From Marinarcus sediminis (lineage in GTDB: Bacteria > Campylobacterota > Campylobacteria > Campylobacterales > Arcobacteraceae), in the NCBI RefSeq assembly GCF_048571275.1, contig NZ_CP182357.1:930001-994000 (forward strand): a stretch of DNA of 64,000 nucleotides. The letters run 5' to 3'. This document shows, one piece after another, positions 1-8,518 of this stretch. Below the pieces are notes generated by a model. It did not search any database and had not been told where the DNA came from. It was given only the letters and a program-made list of their open reading frames with translations. Position 1 is the first letter of the stretch; every line of letters begins with the position of its first letter. The position numbers and the translations under genes were made by a program.

Positions 1-434
1 AGGTGTAACAACAAATCATATCCATAGTCTCCCAATACTGCCAACCATTTTTTAGTCATGGTGATGGAATCAAAAAAATCTCCATGGGTGACATAATATT
101 TTTTGCCTTTAACTCCTGTATATTCCATCTCATTTTTTATCTCTAAAGAGTCACCCAATAAAAGGGGTACAAAGGGTCTTAAAAATTCATCATGATTGCC
201 AAGAATAAAGGTTACATTGGTTCCTTTGCGGGCTTTTTTTAAGATTTTTTGTATGACATCAGAGTGGGATTGAAGCCAAACAAATTTTCGTTTAATCGCC
301 CAACCATCTATGATATCTCCTACAAGAATAAGATTTTCACTCTCATTGTGTTTAAAAAAATCAATCAAATGGTCTGCTTTTGAGAACCGTGTCCCAAGAT
401 GTAAATCGGATATAAATATTGTTCTATATTTCAT
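1..434 (-). CDS. Metallophosphoesterase, COG2908/LpxH-like, 3' part missing
   Basis: Calcineurin-like phosphoesterase cut by the left window edge; about 144 N-terminal residues are visible, starting at ATG 434-432. Metal-site motifs are readable in order: SDLHLG (D10, H12), GDIIDGW near residue 39, GNHDE near residue 80 and HGDFFDS further on. This pattern fits the COG2908 group that includes UDP-2,3-diacylglucosamine hydrolase LpxH. The GDIIDGW and GNHDE variants are closer, as I recall the family, to its paralogues than to classical LpxH, so a lipid A role is possible but not shown. It lies divergent from nothing and has no close operon partner in view. Confidence 0.8.
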   Translation of the reverse strand, partial: MKYRTIFISDLHLGTRFSKADHLIDFFKHNESENLILVGDIIDGWAIKRKFVWLQSHSDVIQKILKKARKGTNVTFILGNHDEFLRPFVPLLLGDSLEIKNEMEYTGVKGKKYYVTHGDFFDSITMTKKWLAVLGDYGYDLLLH

Positions 435-564
435 GCCCAACATTGTATAGAGTAATGATTACAAGATGGCTTCAATGAGAGTTAGGTGAACAGGGAAAGT
501 AAGCTAAAAAGTGATTGAATTTTGACTTAAAACAGCTAATTTCTTAGGAAATATCCTAAGAAAT

Positions 565-1119
565 TTAGCAGAACTCTACAAGCAGACCTTTTCTGACCTC
601 TTCAAACTTTTTTTCGCCGGCTAAAATTTTTACAATTTCAAGTGCAAAACACATTGCGGTTCCTGGACCTCTTGAGGTAATGACATTGTCATCAACAACG
701 ATTGCTCTTACGGGATGATACCCCTCTTTTCGTATTTTATTTTCGTAACTTGGATAACAGGTATACTCTTTGTTTAACACACCCGCTTTATGCAAAGCAT
801 ATGGTGCTGCACAGATGGCGCCAATGAGTTTGTCTTTTTTCTTGAACTCTTTTAAAAGAGCTTGAATACTCTTATTTGATGCTAAGTTTTCAGTCCCTTT
901 GGCTCCACCTGGAAGAACAATCATCTCATATTTGGTGGACACAAGAGCATCAATAGTCATATCGGCTTTAAGGGTGATGTTATGTGCCCCTAAAACGTCT
1001 AAATTTTCATCCAAAGAGCAAACGGCAACGTCAATGCCTGCTCGTCTGCTTACATCTATAATGGTAATTGCTTCGATCTCTTCAAATCCAGCTGCCAGTG
1101 GTACGATTATTTTTGCCAA
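565..1119 (-). CDS. DJ-1/PfpI family protein (YajL/ThiJ-like)
   Basis: A 184-residue single-domain protein of the DJ-1/ThiJ/PfpI superfamily. The nucleophilic-elbow cysteine is C103 in GAICAAP, and the partner acid is E16 in the N-terminal GFEEIEA segment. The C-terminal TSRGPGTAMCFALEIV stretch is typical of the DJ-1/YajL branch. Family members act as redox-sensitive chaperones or glyoxalase/deglycase-like enzymes; the substrate here cannot be read from sequence. The start codon is TTG (1119-1117), supported by an AAGGA about six bases upstream and by the family's usual N-terminus. Monocistronic as far as can be seen. Confidence 0.9.
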   Translation of the reverse strand: MAKIIVPLAAGFEEIEAITIIDVSRRAGIDVAVCSLDENLDVLGAHNITLKADMTIDALVSTKYEMIVLPGGAKGTENLASNKSIQALLKEFKKKDKLIGAICAAPYALHKAGVLNKEYTCYPSYENKIRKEGYHPVRAIVVDDNVITSRGPGTAMCFALEIVKILAGEKKFEEVRKGLLVEFC

Positions 1120-1398
1120 TATTTATCCTTTTATGAACGGTTATTGTATCAAAAGTCAATATAAAAAAATAGCTTTATTTTTACATATTGACTTTTATCT
1201 AAGGATTTTTTAAATATGAGATATCCTTTGTTGTTTTTTGACACAGATTTTGAAAAAAGAAGTGACAAATAAGCAACCAGAATGCCATAAAGAAGAAGTG
1301 AGTAAAAAGCTTGCTATAAGGATAGCTTGCGCACTCTTTTCAAGAGTTTATAAGCTAATATTAAATAAAATCAAGTAATTTTGTAAAAGGGGAATTAA

Positions 1399-2160
1399 AT
1401 GCTTAAATTAATTAAAAACTCTTGCTTGGTTTTGGCTTCAGCGGGACTTCTTTTGTCTTTAAATGCAGAGTCTGTGCAAACGAAAGAGATGCCAGTAATG
1501 GATCAGCCAAAAAAAGTTGAAGTACAACCAATGGCAGTTCAAGAGATTGAACTCAAAGAAGAGGTTTTAAAACCTGTAAAAATTGATCCTTCAAGAGATC
1601 CAATTGCTGAACGAGAAAACAATAAACTCGAAGCAGCGAAACAACGATTAGAAGTTGCAGCAAATGTTGAAAGAATTGTAACCAATCAAGACTCCTTGGA
1701 AGGTACGATTGCCAGCTTAGCAACACAAATGATGCAAAACAAAAAAATGCAATCAAGTAAATCGGTTTTAATCACGTCTTTTGTTCGACTTGATAATTTG
1801 AAAGAGACATCTGAGTTTGGAAGAATTGTAAGTGAAAGTTTAATTAACGAACTTTCAAACAGAGGTTTTAACGTCATTGAGTTTCGAGGTCAATTGGGTG
1901 TTTCTGTCAATGAAAAAGGTGAATATTTCATCACAAGAGATACAAATAAAATGAAAAACAGCATCGAGAATACGTATGTTGTTGTGGGAACATACTCAAG
2001 ACAGTATAAAAATATCATGTTAAATGCCAGAGTTATTGACAATACCTCTGGTCAAATCATCTCTACATCTAGAGCAACCTATGCACATGGTTTAAGAAAC
2101 GATTGTGTCATTTTTAAAGATTGCCAACCACCAAGAAGTATTAAAATAGTTAAAGAATAA
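1399..2160 (+). CDS. FlgO-domain secreted/envelope protein (paralogue 1)
   Basis: A 253-residue protein with an N-terminal signal peptide (roughly residues 1-23, ending near LNAES) and no lipobox cysteine. The middle part (about 24-110) is Lys/Glu-rich and low in complexity. The C-terminal half carries a FlgO domain, recognised by SVLITSFVRLDNL, the S-E-S-L-INEL helix, GFNVIEFR and VVGTYSRQ. FlgO in Vibrio is an outer-membrane protein tied to flagellar stability; that role is only suggested here. The ATG is preceded by a strong AAGGGG ribosome-binding site. A second FlgO-domain gene follows after seven bases, so the two are probably co-transcribed. Confidence 0.75.
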   Translation: MLKLIKNSCLVLASAGLLLSLNAESVQTKEMPVMDQPKKVEVQPMAVQEIELKEEVLKPVKIDPSRDPIAERENNKLEAAKQRLEVAANVERIVTNQDSLEGTIASLATQMMQNKKMQSSKSVLITSFVRLDNLKETSEFGRIVSESLINELSNRGFNVIEFRGQLGVSVNEKGEYFITRDTNKMKNSIENTYVVVGTYSRQYKNIMLNARVIDNTSGQIISTSRATYAHGLRNDCVIFKDCQPPRSIKIVKE

Positions 2161-2167
2161 TTTTCTT

Positions 2168-2755
2168 ATGAAATTTAAGCATAATCCACTTAACAGTTTG
2201 AAGTTAGTTATAACTTCAATGCTGTTGTCTGTTCTGCTGAGTGGATGTTTCTACATGAACATTGATGGCTCAAATGATTTTGATAGAATGGTCAATTCTA
2301 TGGTCGAATCATCATACCGAAAACTCAAAATGAATATTGAAAAAGATGAAGTTGTTTTGGTCTCAGATTTTGTCAATATTGATAAATTGGAAAATAAATC
2401 AAAACTGGGATTTTTACTCTCTGAAACATTAAAAGATATACTCTCAAATCAAAATATTATCATTCGTGAAGTTGAATTAACAAAAGATTTTAGAATAGGG
2501 CAACATGGATTTAATGTTCTAAGTCGAGATGATAAAAAGATTGATAATAAAATTTATAATGAAAGATTTGCTGTTGTTGGTACTTACTCAATTACCAATA
2601 AACGATTGAGAATTTTTATTAAGTTGATTGATATTTATACGGGACACATATTAAGTTCAGCTTCTGCATCTACCATAACGAATTCAGAAATTGAAAAGTT
2701 GGATTTTGTACCTAAAGAGAACAGCTACAATATTTATCAACCCATGGTTTTATAA
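2168..2755 (+). CDS. FlgO-domain lipoprotein (paralogue 2)
   Basis: A 195-residue predicted lipoprotein: basic start, hydrophobic stretch and lipobox LLSG-C near residue 27. The rest aligns by eye with the upstream FlgO protein: VVLVSDFVNIDKL, a LLSETLKDIL helix, IIIREVELTKDFRI, FAVVGTYSI and a C-terminal ILSSASAS segment. It starts seven bases after the upstream stop without a clear ribosome-binding site, suggesting translational coupling. Its stop overlaps the convergent recJ stop by six bases, leaving no room for a terminator. Likely an envelope partner of the preceding protein; any flagellar role is inference. Confidence 0.75.
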   Translation: MKFKHNPLNSLKLVITSMLLSVLLSGCFYMNIDGSNDFDRMVNSMVESSYRKLKMNIEKDEVVLVSDFVNIDKLENKSKLGFLLSETLKDILSNQNIIIREVELTKDFRIGQHGFNVLSRDDKKIDNKIYNERFAVVGTYSITNKRLRIFIKLIDIYTGHILSSASASTITNSEIEKLDFVPKENSYNIYQPMVL

Positions 2756-4315
2756 TATTTGTTGAACTAAGAACTGTGCTTTCACATCACCTCTGAACTC
2801 GTTTTTATTTAAGGAGACGATGAGGTCAATCGAATCTTCTTTAATCATCTCTTTTTCATTAAACATAATCGCTTCAAACATGCACCCTTGAGTATTTAAA
2901 AAAAGTTTTAAATGGTTTTTATCTTTACCAAATAAAACAGTGTTAACCACTTGGGCATTGCTGATTTTAAAGACAGGTCTTAAGTTATCTAAGCCATACG
3001 GTTCATAATTTTCGATTAAATCAATAAACTCCATATCTACACTGTTAATATCCAACTCACCCAGCGTATCTAACTCAATGTGCAGTGTTTCATTGCATTG
3101 GCTGATGGCTTCATTGATTGTTGTTTTAAACGCTTCTAGGTGCTCTTGTTTCAGACTTAATCCAGCGGCATTTTTGTGTCCACCAAAACCTAAAAGCAGA
3201 TCACTTGCACAAGAGATAATGGTGTGTAAATTGATATCTCCATTGGCTCTGGCACTCCCTTTTGCAATACCTTCATTAATGGAGAAGATGAAAGCGGGCT
3301 TTTTGTATTTGCTTGAGAGTTTGGAAGCAACGATTCCAATGACACCTTCGTGCCAATGTTCGCCCCAAACAATGATGGCATTCTCATTTTCATTGACTTC
3401 CATTTGGGCTTTTTGGCTGATATCTTCTTGTAAAAGTTTTCGATAGTTATTTAACTCATTTAAGACATCTAAAGCCTCTTTTGCCTCTTTTTGTGTGCTT
3501 GAGAGTAAAAAATCTAAAGCAAGCGAAGCATCGTCCATTCTGCCTGCACTGTTGATTTTAGGTGCAATTAAAAAACCAATGTCATCCGAGGTAAAGGCAT
3601 TTTTTTGCATCACTTCATTGAGCTCTAAAAAAGCAGGTCGTTGACTGGTTTTGATTTTCTTTAACCCATGTTTGACCAAAGTATAATTCAGACTTGTCAT
3701 GGGCATAATGTCTGCAATAATGGCAACTGACAAGAGATCTAAAAATGAACTCATATCAACATTCAGATTCAGTTCGGTTTTAATGGAAACACAAAAATAC
3801 CAAGCGACTTGTGCCCCACAAATCTCTTTAAAAGGGAATTGACAATCTTCTTGTTTGGGATTGATGATAGCGGTGGCATAGGGAAGCTCTTCTGGGACAG
3901 TATGATGATCCGTAATAATAAGATCAATCTTTTTCTCTTTGAGCAGTTTTGAAGCATTTAACGCAGAAATGCCATTATCCACAGTAATGACCAAACCTTC
4001 ATCAATGAGATCAATGATTTTAGGTGACAGTCCATATCCGTGTTCAAATCGATTGGGAATAATATGTTTGATGGGATAATGAATTTGTTTGAAAAAGTCA
4101 ACCATTATAGCGGTTGAAATGACGCCATCCACATCATAATCGCCTACAATAGTGATTTTTTCATTGTTTAAAATGGCTTCTTTAACTCTTGCCGTGGCTT
4201 TTTTTATATCTTTAAAACTCTCAGGAGAGGGCATATTGGATAACTTGGCATAAGGATTTTCCTTATGCCGTAAATTAAGAATTTCGCAGAGTTTTGCCTT
4301 GGTAATTTTTTGCAT
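2750..4315 (-). CDS. recJ: Single-stranded-DNA-specific exonuclease RecJ
   Basis: A 521-residue DHH-superfamily 5'-3' single-strand exonuclease acting in recombination and mismatch/base-excision repair. Visible signatures: DYDVDGVISTA (motif I), the TDHHTVP DHH motif, GAQVAWYF, and GFGGHKNAAGLSL in the DHHA1 domain. It is somewhat shorter than the E. coli enzyme (577). The gene starts six bases after pyrG and reads in the same direction, so a pyrG-recJ operon is likely. Its 3' end overlaps the convergent FlgO-like lipoprotein gene. Confidence 0.95.
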   Translation of the reverse strand: MQKITKAKLCEILNLRHKENPYAKLSNMPSPESFKDIKKATARVKEAILNNEKITIVGDYDVDGVISTAIMVDFFKQIHYPIKHIIPNRFEHGYGLSPKIIDLIDEGLVITVDNGISALNASKLLKEKKIDLIITDHHTVPEELPYATAIINPKQEDCQFPFKEICGAQVAWYFCVSIKTELNLNVDMSSFLDLLSVAIIADIMPMTSLNYTLVKHGLKKIKTSQRPAFLELNEVMQKNAFTSDDIGFLIAPKINSAGRMDDASLALDFLLSSTQKEAKEALDVLNELNNYRKLLQEDISQKAQMEVNENENAIIVWGEHWHEGVIGIVASKLSSKYKKPAFIFSINEGIAKGSARANGDINLHTIISCASDLLLGFGGHKNAAGLSLKQEHLEAFKTTINEAISQCNETLHIELDTLGELDINSVDMEFIDLIENYEPYGLDNLRPVFKISNAQVVNTVLFGKDKNHLKLFLNTQGCMFEAIMFNEKEMIKEDSIDLIVSLNKNEFRGDVKAQFLVQQIL

Positions 4316-4321
4316 TAAAAA

Positions 4322-5932
4322 CTATTTAACAGCCTGCTTTACAAATGCAAGGATAATTGGGTTTGGCGTCTCTAAATGAGAAGTGAATTCAGGGTGAAAT
4401 TGTACCCCGACAAACCATTTATGATCTTTAAGTTCAACGGCTTCAATTAAACCAGCTGATTCGCCAGAAATAATCATTCCTGCTTTTTCTAAGGCTTCTT
4501 TGTAGGTTGGATTGGCTTCATATCTGTGTCGGTGTCTTTCGTAGTATGTCTCTTTATCTCCATACGCTTTTTGCAGTTTTGTCCCTTTTTTAGGTGTGAA
4601 TGGATACTCTCCTAATCGCATGGTTCCACCCATTGGCGATTCGTGTGTTCTTAATTGTTTGTTTCCACTTTGATCTAAGAATTCATCGATTAAATAGATA
4701 AGTGGATTGGGTGTTTCTGTGTCAAACTCAATTGAGTTGGCATCTTTTAAGCCAAGGACATTTCTTGCATACTCAATAACAGCTAACTGCATACCCAAAC
4801 AAATACCCAAATAAGGAATGTTATTCACACGTGCATACTCAATGGCTTGAAGTTTACCCTCAACGCCTCTGTGTCCAAATCCCCCTGCAACCAAAATGGC
4901 ATCAGAGTTTTTAATGACTTCGTACGCACCCACATCTTCAATTCTTTCACTGTCACACCAGTTGATATTGACTTTTGTATTTAAGTGTGCCCCTGCGTGA
5001 ATCAAAGCTTCTGTTAATGATTTGTATGACTCTTTTAAGTCTAAATATTTTCCTACAAAAGCAATGGTGACTTCATCTTGTGGCAAAATAATGTGTTTAA
5101 CCAAAGTTTCCCATTTCTCCATATTGGGTTTTAAATTGATTCCAAAGTGTTCACAAATTGGTGTTAGAATTCCCTCTTTTAAGAAGTTCATTGGAACTTG
5201 ATAGATTGATTGAGCATCACCTGCTTCAATAACTGCATTGTTATCAATATCACATGACATGGCCAGTTTTTTCTTTAACTCTTTTGGAAGAGGTCGTTCG
5301 CTTCTGCAGACAAGCATGTGTGGAGTAATACCAATTCTTCTTAACTCTTGAACACTGTGTTGTGTTGGTTTTGTTTTAAGTTCACCTGCTGCACTGATAT
5401 AAGGTACCAGTGTAACGTGAATATTCATTGTGTTTGTTTTTGGAAGTTCATGTCTGATTTCTCGAATCGCTTCCATAAAAGGTAAACCTTCAATATCTCC
5501 TACGGTTCCACCTAATTCAACGATTAAAAACTCATAATCACTTCCTGCTGCAAAAATTCTGCTTTTTATCTCATCAACCACATGAGGAACAACTTGAATG
5601 GTTTTACCTAAATAGCCACCTTCTCGCTCTCTTTTGATGACACTTTGATAGACTTGTCCTGTTGTGAAATTGTTTTTTGCACTTAATGTTGTATCAATAA
5701 ATCGTTCATAATTTCCTAAATCTAAATCTGTTTCAGCACCATCGGCTGTAACAAATACTTCTCCATGTTCTAGTGGACTCATTGTTCCTGGATCCACATT
5801 TAAATAAGGGTCAATTTTAAGCATGCTTACTCGTTGTCCCGATTGTTTTAAAATGGTTGCGATTGAAGCCGAAGTAATCCCTTTACCTAAAGAACTTAAT
5901 ACGCCACCTGTTACAAATATAAATTTTGTCAT
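4322..5932 (-). CDS. pyrG: CTP synthase PyrG
   Basis: A 536-residue CTP synthase converting UTP, ATP and glutamine to CTP. The N-terminal synthetase domain begins TGGVLSSLGKGI with the P-loop-like LSSLGKG. The C-terminal class I glutamine amidotransferase domain shows the nucleophile elbow GICLGMQ and the HPEF catalytic histidine/glutamate. Full length for the family. The ATG is preceded by GGAG about nine bases upstream. A TATAAT-like -10 lies some 40 bases upstream. It is the first gene of a probable pyrG-recJ unit. Confidence 0.97.
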   Translation of the reverse strand: MTKFIFVTGGVLSSLGKGITSASIATILKQSGQRVSMLKIDPYLNVDPGTMSPLEHGEVFVTADGAETDLDLGNYERFIDTTLSAKNNFTTGQVYQSVIKREREGGYLGKTIQVVPHVVDEIKSRIFAAGSDYEFLIVELGGTVGDIEGLPFMEAIREIRHELPKTNTMNIHVTLVPYISAAGELKTKPTQHSVQELRRIGITPHMLVCRSERPLPKELKKKLAMSCDIDNNAVIEAGDAQSIYQVPMNFLKEGILTPICEHFGINLKPNMEKWETLVKHIILPQDEVTIAFVGKYLDLKESYKSLTEALIHAGAHLNTKVNINWCDSERIEDVGAYEVIKNSDAILVAGGFGHRGVEGKLQAIEYARVNNIPYLGICLGMQLAVIEYARNVLGLKDANSIEFDTETPNPLIYLIDEFLDQSGNKQLRTHESPMGGTMRLGEYPFTPKKGTKLQKAYGDKETYYERHRHRYEANPTYKEALEKAGMIISGESAGLIEAVELKDHKWFVGVQFHPEFTSHLETPNPIILAFVKQAVK

Positions 5933-5972
5933 TGATTGATACTCCGTGATAATGATTGATAATTATTCCGCG

Positions 5973-5978
5973 ATTATA
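5973..5978 (-). promoter_or_regulatory. Probable pyrG -10 box
   Basis: TATAAT on the minus strand, about 40 bases upstream of the pyrG ATG. Campylobacterota sigma70 promoters often have a good -10 and a weak -35, and no clear -35 is seen here. An AT-rich GATAATGATTGATAATTATT stretch sits just downstream, between this box and the start codon. Confidence 0.5.
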
Positions 5979-6050
5979 ACGAACACTTAGTTAAGAAGGG
6001 GTTAAATTTTTGAAACAATTAAGAAGGATAGTTGGAACAGTCAGAATGAT

Positions 6051-6076
6051 TCAAAGTAGGGGAAACCCTACTTTGA
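6051..6076 (-). terminator. Hairpin just downstream of ccoG
   Basis: A perfect 11-bp inverted repeat (TCAAAGTAGGG / CCCTACTTTGA) with a four-base loop, starting three bases past the ccoG stop. There is no U-tract on the minus strand, and only a modest T-rich stretch on the plus strand. It could end ccoG transcription or stabilise its 3' end. Confidence 0.6.
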
Positions 6077-6079
6077 CTC

Positions 6080-7477
6080 TTATTTTTCGATTTTTTTAAG
6101 TTTATCTGCTCTTGGATAGATAAATACCAGTTTTCTTAAAACGGTAATTTTTTCAGGATCATCTTGAGCATAAGCTTTAACCATAACGGTAATTGGTGTA
6201 TCTTTTGTAATATCATTTACAAGGATTTTATCGGTTGAAAGAATAACCACTTTTTTAGCCATTTTTCGTGGGCTGAGTTTAAATGGTGTAAATCTTTTTA
6301 TCTTAATATCCTCTCTTCCTTCAATTTCAATGGCATAAGTATGCGGTTTTGAATCCGTATTTTGGAACAAGAATAAGAAGTTGTTTGATACTTCATTGTC
6401 TTCATTGATGTGATAAAGCTGCGTTGTTTTATTTACATTTAACAGCATGTGCTCTTTTTCTCCACCCATGACAAAAAGTAAAGAGAGAACAATAAACAGC
6501 GCAATGGTATACATTACCGTTGATCTTCTGACCACTTTTGTTGGTATACCTTTTAAAACTTGGTTTGTACTTGCCCATTGAACCAATGACTCTTTTCCCA
6601 ATTTACCCATAACTTTTGTACAGGCATCCACACACTCTAAACAGTTGATACACTCAAGTTGCATCCCTTTTCGAATATCAATGTGCGTAGGACAAACAGT
6701 AACACACGCTTCACAGGCGGTACACTCATCTCCCTCTTTTAACTCTTTTGCATCAAAAATAATTTTTTCTTTGTGTTCATTGTAAATATCTCCACCTCTT
6801 TTGGTTGAGTATATTGCTTGAACAGTGTTGTCATCATACAGTACTGATTGTACTCTTGAATAAGGGCAGATATATACACAAAAGTCCTCTTTGAGTTTTA
6901 CAACATCATAAATTAAAAAAGCGGCAATAGAAATTACCATACCAATTAAAAACATATGTTCAGTTGGGTTTTGTAAATAAGCGAAGAAGTCTTCTGGTGG
7001 AATAAAGTACCACATAAAATCTGAAGCTGCAATAAACGCTAAAATAGACCAAAGAATAATACCAATAACTTTTTTAGAAGCATTTTGGGCATTTTTATAA
7101 TCAGGCTCTTTTTGTTTGTTTTTAATTCTTTTAAGTTTTAGAAGGGTACTTTCGATTAAATCTCGGTAGATAACTCTAAAAATAGTTTGTGGACAGGCCC
7201 AACCACACCACGCTCTACCACCAATAGCTGTTACTGCAAATATTCCTAAGAACAGTAGCATTAATAAAAATGGCATTAAATACAGTTCTTGCATATCAAA
7301 TGCAACACCCATCAAATGAAGTTGTTTATTATCAAATGAGAGCAAGAAAATGTGATTTTCATTGATTCTGATAAATGGAACAACTAAAGCAAGGATACTT
7401 ACCAGTGCATACACGTAGTATCGTTTTATTCTGTAAGGAGTACTTTTTTGAGACTCACAACTTTTCGCATTCTCCAT
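6080..7477 (-). CDS. ccoG: Cytochrome c oxidase (cbb3) accessory protein CcoG/FixG
   Basis: A 465-residue polyferredoxin membrane protein required for maturation of cbb3-type cytochrome oxidase, probably reducing copper. Several transmembrane segments (about residues 20-40, 65-90, 140-160, 170-190 and 325-345) surround AWCGWACPQT and YICPYSRVQ. Two ferredoxin clusters follow: CTACEACVTVCP and CINCLECVDAC. The C-terminus is an Ig-like periplasmic domain (PF11614). Its length is typical. No ccoNOPQ genes lie next to it here. A 19-bp palindrome stands upstream of the start and a hairpin follows the stop. Confidence 0.95.
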   Translation of the reverse strand: MENAKSCESQKSTPYRIKRYYVYALVSILALVVPFIRINENHIFLLSFDNKQLHLMGVAFDMQELYLMPFLLMLLFLGIFAVTAIGGRAWCGWACPQTIFRVIYRDLIESTLLKLKRIKNKQKEPDYKNAQNASKKVIGIILWSILAFIAASDFMWYFIPPEDFFAYLQNPTEHMFLIGMVISIAAFLIYDVVKLKEDFCVYICPYSRVQSVLYDDNTVQAIYSTKRGGDIYNEHKEKIIFDAKELKEGDECTACEACVTVCPTHIDIRKGMQLECINCLECVDACTKVMGKLGKESLVQWASTNQVLKGIPTKVVRRSTVMYTIALFIVLSLLFVMGGEKEHMLLNVNKTTQLYHINEDNEVSNNFLFLFQNTDSKPHTYAIEIEGREDIKIKRFTPFKLSPRKMAKKVVILSTDKILVNDITKDTPITVMVKAYAQDDPEKITVLRKLVFIYPRADKLKKIEK

Positions 7478-7494
7478 AATTTTCCTTATAATAA

Positions 7495-7513
7495 GTTAAA
7501 CTTATAGTTTAAC
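7495..7513. promoter_or_regulatory. Palindrome upstream of ccoG, candidate operator
   Basis: GTTAAAC-TTATA-GTTTAAC, a perfect 7-5-7 inverted repeat 17 bases upstream of the ccoG ATG. It sits between the start codon and AT-rich TATAAT-like sequence, where a repressor site would be expected. No regulator can be named from sequence. Confidence 0.4.
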
Positions 7514-7605
7514 GGTATTTATTTTACGAATTATAAATAAACTTAGCTTATAATAAACATAAATATATATAAGCTATAGTTATAATAATTGAGTTAGTAA
7601 TCTAC

Positions 7606-7625
7606 AAAAGCCCGAATTAATGGGC
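7606..7625 (-). terminator. Intrinsic terminator overlapping the stop of the 274-residue gene
   Basis: On the minus strand, GCCC-ATTAATTC-GGGC is followed at once by TTTT. The short stem and U-tract overlap the gene's stop codon. Confidence 0.5.
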
Positions 7626-8441
7626 ATTGAGCTTCGTTGAAATTTCGTACAATATATTTGTTAAATTTTCGTTTGTGAATGTTTTTAGTTGAGGATAATT
7701 TGCTACAGTTTGATAGAAATCTTTTAACATATCATCCAATTGAGTTCCTGTGATTATAGGGATACCAAAATGCGTGATAATATCCATCTCTAAGTAAGTT
7801 TTATCTTCTCGTTTATAGAACACGGGTTTATTTCCACAAGCTACTGATTCTATACATGCATTAATTGAACCACTTAATAAATATTTTGTATTACTGACCA
7901 CGTCAATATACTCCTCTTCTTCTAATATAGAACTGAAATAGGGGCTGAGTTTTTTATCATTTCCCAAAAAAAAGTAGTGTCCAAGCAGCAGAGGCAACTC
8001 ATGTTTTGAACCATTTTCGCACAGTTTTAAAAGCTCATCTTGATAGTCATCATCACCAAAAAAAAAGGCTTTTTCATACTTTGTTACAGAGGTATTGGCG
8101 TTGAGAAGTCTGTTGTTAACGAATGTTTTTGGAATATCTTCACCTATTTTGTACAACAACGAACAAAAATCACGCATATGTTTTTCCATGACATCATTTG
8201 TTTCATCACTGTCATAAATCAAAATATCTCCCCGTTGCATCATATTAGGTAAGTTTGACAACAAATCGACACTCACATATTTTTTAATGCCCAACTCCTC
8301 TTTGGCGTATGCTCCTGCTCGAAAATCACTGGTGCATAAAATGGGGTCAAATTCTTCTAATAAAGAGGCCACTGCTGCGCATCGTCTGGTGGCATCCAAA
8401 CCAATGCTGTGTCCGCTTTTTGAATATAAATAGAGTTTCAT
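7617..8441 (-). CDS. Conserved protein of unknown function, possibly GT-B-like
   Basis: A 274-residue cytoplasmic-looking protein that I do not recognise with certainty. No signal peptide or transmembrane segment is visible. The N-terminus (MKLYLYSKSGHSIGLDATRRC) and the region LLSGSINACIESVACGNKPVFYKR resemble the nucleotide-sugar-binding half of GT-B proteins such as PseG or glycosyltransferases: Gly/Ser loop, then an acidic helix, then a clean P-V-F strand. That is only pattern similarity. The start has GAAGG eight bases upstream. Its neighbours are unrelated, and it probably has its own terminator. Confidence 0.6.
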   Translation of the reverse strand: MKLYLYSKSGHSIGLDATRRCAAVASLLEEFDPILCTSDFRAGAYAKEELGIKKYVSVDLLSNLPNMMQRGDILIYDSDETNDVMEKHMRDFCSLLYKIGEDIPKTFVNNRLLNANTSVTKYEKAFFFGDDDYQDELLKLCENGSKHELPLLLGHYFFLGNDKKLSPYFSSILEEEEYIDVVSNTKYLLSGSINACIESVACGNKPVFYKREDKTYLEMDIITHFGIPIITGTQLDDMLKDFYQTVANYPQLKTFTNENLTNILYEISTKLNAH

Positions 8442-8518
8442 AAAAATACCTTCATAAAGAGTTTTGAAAGAATTTTAGTTAAATGTTATAAAGGAGGCCT
8501 TAAAAGAGTAAGCCAATG

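Noticed and set aside
899..1213. Plus-strand 104-residue open frame over the DJ-1/PfpI gene
   Set aside because: Antisense shadow of a well-supported gene; no domain and a poor start context.
1290..1360. Small hairpins GCTAT/ATAGC and CTCTT/AAGAG before the first FlgO gene as a terminator or riboswitch
   Set aside because: Stems are only five bases and no U-tract or conserved structure is evident.
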